Assembly: GCA_022599515.1 (NCBI GenBank)
Contig: JAHZMC010000041.1
Span: forward strand, 1-37,204
Direction of reading: 5' to 3'
DNA: 37,204 nucleotides
From: Betaproteobacteria bacterium
GTDB lineage: Bacteria > Pseudomonadota > Gammaproteobacteria > Burkholderiales > Methylophilaceae
Positions 34,235 through 37,204 of the stretch are shown here, one piece after another (positions within the stretch are counted from its first letter, which is position 1; each line of letters opens with the position of its first letter). Under the pieces are notes generated by a model, which saw nothing but the letters and a program-made list of their open reading frames with translations, was not told where the DNA came from and did not search any database. Both the position numbers and the translations under genes were made by a program.

Positions 34235-35780
34235 TAAATTGCTGAATAAAATTGATAGACTAGAGACTAAACATCTATTTTTTAGCATAGTCGGTGCGAG
34301 CATCTTGCTTGCCGCGTGGATGCAATATATTCAACATGGTTGGATAAATCCAGACAGCGTTCTTTATCTTGAACAAGCAGAGCGGTTTGCTCAAAGCGAA
34401 TGGAAAACTGGTTTTACAATATTTCGATGGCCGCTATATGGTTTATGCATTGGTCTAATTCATACCCTCACATCTCTACCCATTCAAACTGCTGCGCAGT
34501 TACTGAATATGCTATTTTTTGGCATAGCAACAGCCAGCTTTCTTACATTGATTAAACTAGCTGGTGGCAATAACCGCACCTTGTTTTTTGGCATGTTATT
34601 GCTGTTTAGCTCGCTCTATATTGTAGGCGATGTATTAGAAATGCTCATGCGAGATGAAGGGTTTTGGGCATTTTATTTGACTGCATTGGTTTACTTTATT
34701 CGCTACATGCAACACGGAAAAGTAAGTGATGCCATTTTTTGGCAAGTAAGCATTATTGTTGCGACATTATTTAGAATTGAAGCCATTCTCTTTTTACTAC
34801 TTCTTCCGCTTGTTACGCTATACGTCAAATCATCTCCATCTAAGGATAAAACTTGGTTTAAAGAGAAAATTAAGCAACTATTAATAGCTTACTCATTAAG
34901 CATTGTCATTGGATTAGTCATTGGTATTGCGATACTCACTCAACCACAAATCAGCATGGCACAATTTGGCCGCCTCAACGAAGTATTTAACACGAACCTT
35001 TATTATGAATTAACAAAGAATTTTTTCGCAAAAGCAGAGAAAATGTCTAATCTAGTGTTAGGTTCCTACTTAAAAGAGTTCGCCGTACCTGGTTTATTGC
35101 TGACATTTGTCTATGTAATTGGATCAAAGATACTAACCGCAGCAGGCTGGGTTGGTACAGGACTGGCCTTTATGAGCTTCAAACAGTCCTCAAAGCAGAT
35201 GCAACCCATCGTTAAACACACCCTTGTCGCCACCAGTGCTATCGCCCTATTCATCATGGCGCTCATCATTTTCAAAGTGTTTGTTTTATCAAGTCGCTAT
35301 GTGGTGGCGCTTGCTTTTATAATGCTCATCTTTGCCAGTTTTCAGCTGACTGCACTTTCATCAAATACCCACAAAAAGCAGAATGCATTGTTTATTATTC
35401 TTTTCATCGTATTATGTTTGGGCTTTGTAAAAAACATATTGCCCAAGCGTGAAGGATATAATTATCAACAGGATGCTGTGGCTTGGATTAAATTGCATAA
35501 CAAACAAAATCATGCTGTATTTTACGATGACTCGCGGGTGAGATATTACGCTAAGCAACCATTCGAAGGCACAGGCGTACCCAATTTGCTTGAGTTAAAA
35601 AACAAATATGACAATAACAGCATTCATAACTATCATTACTTGGTTATCAATAGCGCCAAAGCAAACAAGGAAAGTGAACTATTCATCTCAAGACAGCTAC
35701 CAAACTTCTCTGAAATAAAGCGCACCTCTTCATATAAAGAAAAAAAACAAATCGTGATTTATAAAAACACCGCTAAGTAA
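34227..35780 (+). CDS. Polytopic GT-C (GT39-like) membrane glycosyltransferase
   Basis: The 517-residue product has about ten hydrophobic segments (first near residues 17-36) and a C-terminal soluble tail of about 110 residues. WINPDSVLYLEQAERFAQ in the first external loop carries the acidic residue expected at a GT-C active site. MLMRDEGFWAFYLTALVYF may supply the second. GT-C enzymes use polyprenyl-phosphate sugars on the periplasmic side. The gene starts inside waaF (8-base overlap), so it belongs to the LPS operon and could decorate LPS or lipid A; glycosylation of a protein is also possible. The substrate cannot be read from the sequence. Family assignment is by general resemblance (ArnT/GT39 class). 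Confidence 0.7.
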   Translation: MINKLLNKIDRLETKHLFFSIVGASILLAAWMQYIQHGWINPDSVLYLEQAERFAQSEWKTGFTIFRWPLYGLCIGLIHTLTSLPIQTAAQLLNMLFFGIATASFLTLIKLAGGNNRTLFFGMLLLFSSLYIVGDVLEMLMRDEGFWAFYLTALVYFIRYMQHGKVSDAIFWQVSIIVATLFRIEAILFLLLLPLVTLYVKSSPSKDKTWFKEKIKQLLIAYSLSIVIGLVIGIAILTQPQISMAQFGRLNEVFNTNLYYELTKNFFAKAEKMSNLVLGSYLKEFAVPGLLLTFVYVIGSKILTAAGWVGTGLAFMSFKQSSKQMQPIVKHTLVATSAIALFIMALIIFKVFVLSSRYVVALAFIMLIFASFQLTALSSNTHKKQNALFIILFIVLCLGFVKNILPKREGYNYQQDAVAWIKLHNKQNHAVFYDDSRVRYYAKQPFEGTGVPNLLELKNKYDNNSIHNYHYLVINSAKANKESELFISRQLPNFSEIKRTSSYKEKKQIVIYKNTAK

Positions 35781-35872
35781 CTTCTGTTATCCCTTTAGAC
35801 GTCATGACTATTGTTTTGTATTGTTTAACATTACTTTTTTTGACCCTAGCCAATATCTCAATTATTCACTTT

Positions 35873-36961
35873 TTATTGCAATGCTTTTTTAACAAAGTCT
35901 AAGGCAAAGAAATGCGCTTTTACACTCTCATCTGAAAATTGTTTGATTAGCTTTTCAGTTGATATTTTTTGTTGTTCCGAGTGTTGTACGTTTAAGATGA
36001 CTGCTTTGAGATCGTCATAATCACCAAATCTAAACAAGTGACCCACACCACGCACCACCTCTGCTCCGCCGCCGCAATCACTACAAATAACGGGAACTTC
36101 TGCCGCCATTGCTTCTAGCAACACCATACCAAATGGCTCATGATCGGAGGTCAAAGCAAAAGCATCAAATGCGCTAAAATATGATGCGCCATTGGGCACA
36201 TGGCCTAGAAATTTCACATACTCAGCAATCCCTAGCTGCAAAGATAATTCTTTTAATTCCCGCTCTAACGGGCCTTTTCCCATGATGATAAGCGGGCTCT
36301 TAGGCAACAAATCTGGCAGTGCTGCTGCAAACCCGCGCAACAAGGTTGGATAATCCTTGTCGTGATGCAACCTACCAGCCGTCCCTAATATCCATGCATC
36401 CGCTGGCAATTGTAATTGTTGTCGTGCTTCAAGACGCGTTAATAGCTTTGCTTTTGTTGCTGCCACGTTAATTCGATTATATAACGTTTGAATACGCTCT
36501 ACTTGCCAGCCTGTTAAATCACGACGCAAGTCATCTCGAACAGAGTCCGACACGCCTAACATTAGCATTCTGTTTTTATAAAAATTGATTAACGGCCTTC
36601 TAGACCATCGAGTGTAATCATTATAATTGTGATGAACGCTGATGACAGGCAGCTTGGTTCCAAGTAAAGCGACATACGTTGGCTTGACTCGATGTGCGAT
36701 ACACAATTTAAAATCATGTTTTGTTACTATTTTTTTTATCTGGCGAATAGCGGCTATTTTTAAACCACGCACCTGCCCACTGCTATACCCTAAAAAAACC
36801 ACTTCATCAGAACAAGTATCCCGTGCAACCGCTGCATCTTCAGCACCGGTTAAATAAACAGTCAGGACTTTATAGGGGGTGTTGTTGAACAAGGCGCTAT
36901 ATTGTCTCGCACAATCTAAAAATGGCGGGTAATAACTATGGCAAATTTGAAGAACCCACAC
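35873..36961 (-). CDS. GT4 glycosyltransferase, probably LPS core
   Basis: The 362-residue GT-B protein begins MWVLQICHSYYPPFLDCARQY. It has VHHNYNDYTRWSRRPLINFYKN near residue 108. The donor half has GTAGRLHHDKDYPTLLRGF near residue 193, and the EX7E motif EPFGMVLLE near residue 279. The start is GTG 36961, with GGAG seven bases upstream. It converges with the GT-C gene; the 92-base gap holds no clear terminator. On the minus strand it follows the partial gene at the window edge by 18 bases. The neighbourhood suggests an LPS outer-core or O-unit sugar transferase; the donor and acceptor are unknown. Confidence 0.85.
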   Translation of the reverse strand: MWVLQICHSYYPPFLDCARQYSALFNNTPYKVLTVYLTGAEDAAVARDTCSDEVVFLGYSSGQVRGLKIAAIRQIKKIVTKHDFKLCIAHRVKPTYVALLGTKLPVISVHHNYNDYTRWSRRPLINFYKNRMLMLGVSDSVRDDLRRDLTGWQVERIQTLYNRINVAATKAKLLTRLEARQQLQLPADAWILGTAGRLHHDKDYPTLLRGFAAALPDLLPKSPLIIMGKGPLERELKELSLQLGIAEYVKFLGHVPNGASYFSAFDAFALTSDHEPFGMVLLEAMAAEVPVICSDCGGGAEVVRGVGHLFRFGDYDDLKAVILNVQHSEQQKISTEKLIKQFSDESVKAHFFALDFVKKALQ

Positions 36962-36979
36962 CGTTATGCTCCTACCTGA

Positions 36980-37204
36980 TTAAGAGAGCCAAACAATCAG
37001 CTGGCTATTAGCCTGCTTGATTTTTTGTATGCATGCTTGGCTCAAGTCACTTTCTGCAAAATAACTTGTTTGAAGTGATGCCCAGAATTTTTTTCCAAGT
37101 GCATTCATATCATCTTGATATTTACACCAGCGCTTAAAACTTCTTATCCTAGTATTACAGAATAAAGGCCAAGCATAAACGCTCATATCAGAAATATCAA
37201 TCAA
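36980..37204 (-). CDS. Partial protein, possibly an LPS core (InaA-type) kinase C-terminus
   Basis: Only 74 codons lie in the window and the N-terminus is beyond the right edge, so the TTG at 37204 need not be a start. The visible part reads (L)IDISDMSVYAWPLFCNTRIRS, then FKRWCKYQDD and a helical, charged tail ending in VWLS. The order Asp-rich strand, Arg/Lys-rich helix and acidic tail recalls the C-termini of lipopolysaccharide kinases of the InaA/WaaP group. The resemblance is weak. Its stop lies 18 bases before the GTG of the GT4 gene, so the two are probably co-transcribed. I cannot exclude an unrelated function. Confidence 0.4.
   Translation of the reverse strand: MIDISDMSVYAWPLFCNTRIRSFKRWCKYQDDMNALGKKFWASLQTSYFAESDLSQACIQKIKQANSQLIVWLS

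Noticed and set aside
1..37204. CRISPR arrays, tRNA, rRNA, prophage genes or integrases
   Set aside because: I scanned for regular repeat-spacer patterns, tRNA-like CCA ends, rRNA signatures and phage-type proteins and found none. The window reads as chromosomal core plus an LPS edge.

Overview
The window looks like chromosomal DNA of a betaproteobacterium with moderately low GC. The gene order (pst-phoU-ppk-ppx; glmM/folP/ftsH/rlmE with divergent yhbY; carA-carB/greA; bamE-dapB with divergent fur; recN, nadK, hrcA, hemH; heptose genes) and the protein sequences fit the Nitrosomonadales, most likely a methylotroph of the Methylophilaceae such as Methylotenera. That assignment is inference from recognition; no database was searched. 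I saw no rRNA, tRNA, CRISPR array, integrase or transposase.

Layout. Positions 1-9.7 kb form a phosphate block: the pstC end, pstA, pstB, phoU, a strong terminator, ppk1, then on the minus strand a small basic DNA-binding-like protein and ppx. Next comes a divergent pair: a GT4 glycosyltransferase resembling diacylglycerol glucosyltransferases (minus) and a secreted zinc-dependent phospholipase C-like protein (plus). A perfect palindromic terminator and a PAP2 phosphatase follow. Positions 9.7-16 kb are housekeeping: glmM, folP, ftsH and rlmE (minus), yhbY (plus), and a greA-DUF4149 pair (minus). Positions 16-22.3 kb hold carA-carB and bamE-dapB-DUF2238 (minus). bamE appears to have lost its central domain, and the DUF2238 gene is split by one in-frame amber codon. 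Positions 22.3-30.1 kb hold fur, an M48 metalloprotease lipoprotein, a LapA-like membrane protein, recN, nadK, hrcA and hemH, with two non-coding fold-back repeats around recN. Positions 30.1-37.2 kb hold the LPS inner-core operon hldD-gmhA-hldE-waaF, a polytopic GT-C protein, and on the opposite strand a GT4 core glycosyltransferase and a partial gene.

Most interesting point. The phospholipase C-like protein, the lipid-type glycosyltransferase and the PAP2 phosphatase sit beside the phosphate-uptake and polyphosphate genes. TGTCAT motifs resembling PhoB half-sites lie in front of all three. Together they could form a phosphate-starvation lipid-remodelling module: phospholipid is cleaved to diacylglycerol, which is then glycosylated to a phosphorus-free glycolipid. 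This would parallel the PlcP/Agt systems of other bacteria but use a different, secreted Bacillus-cereus-type phospholipase C. The pairing is a hypothesis; the individual active-site motifs are visible in the sequence.
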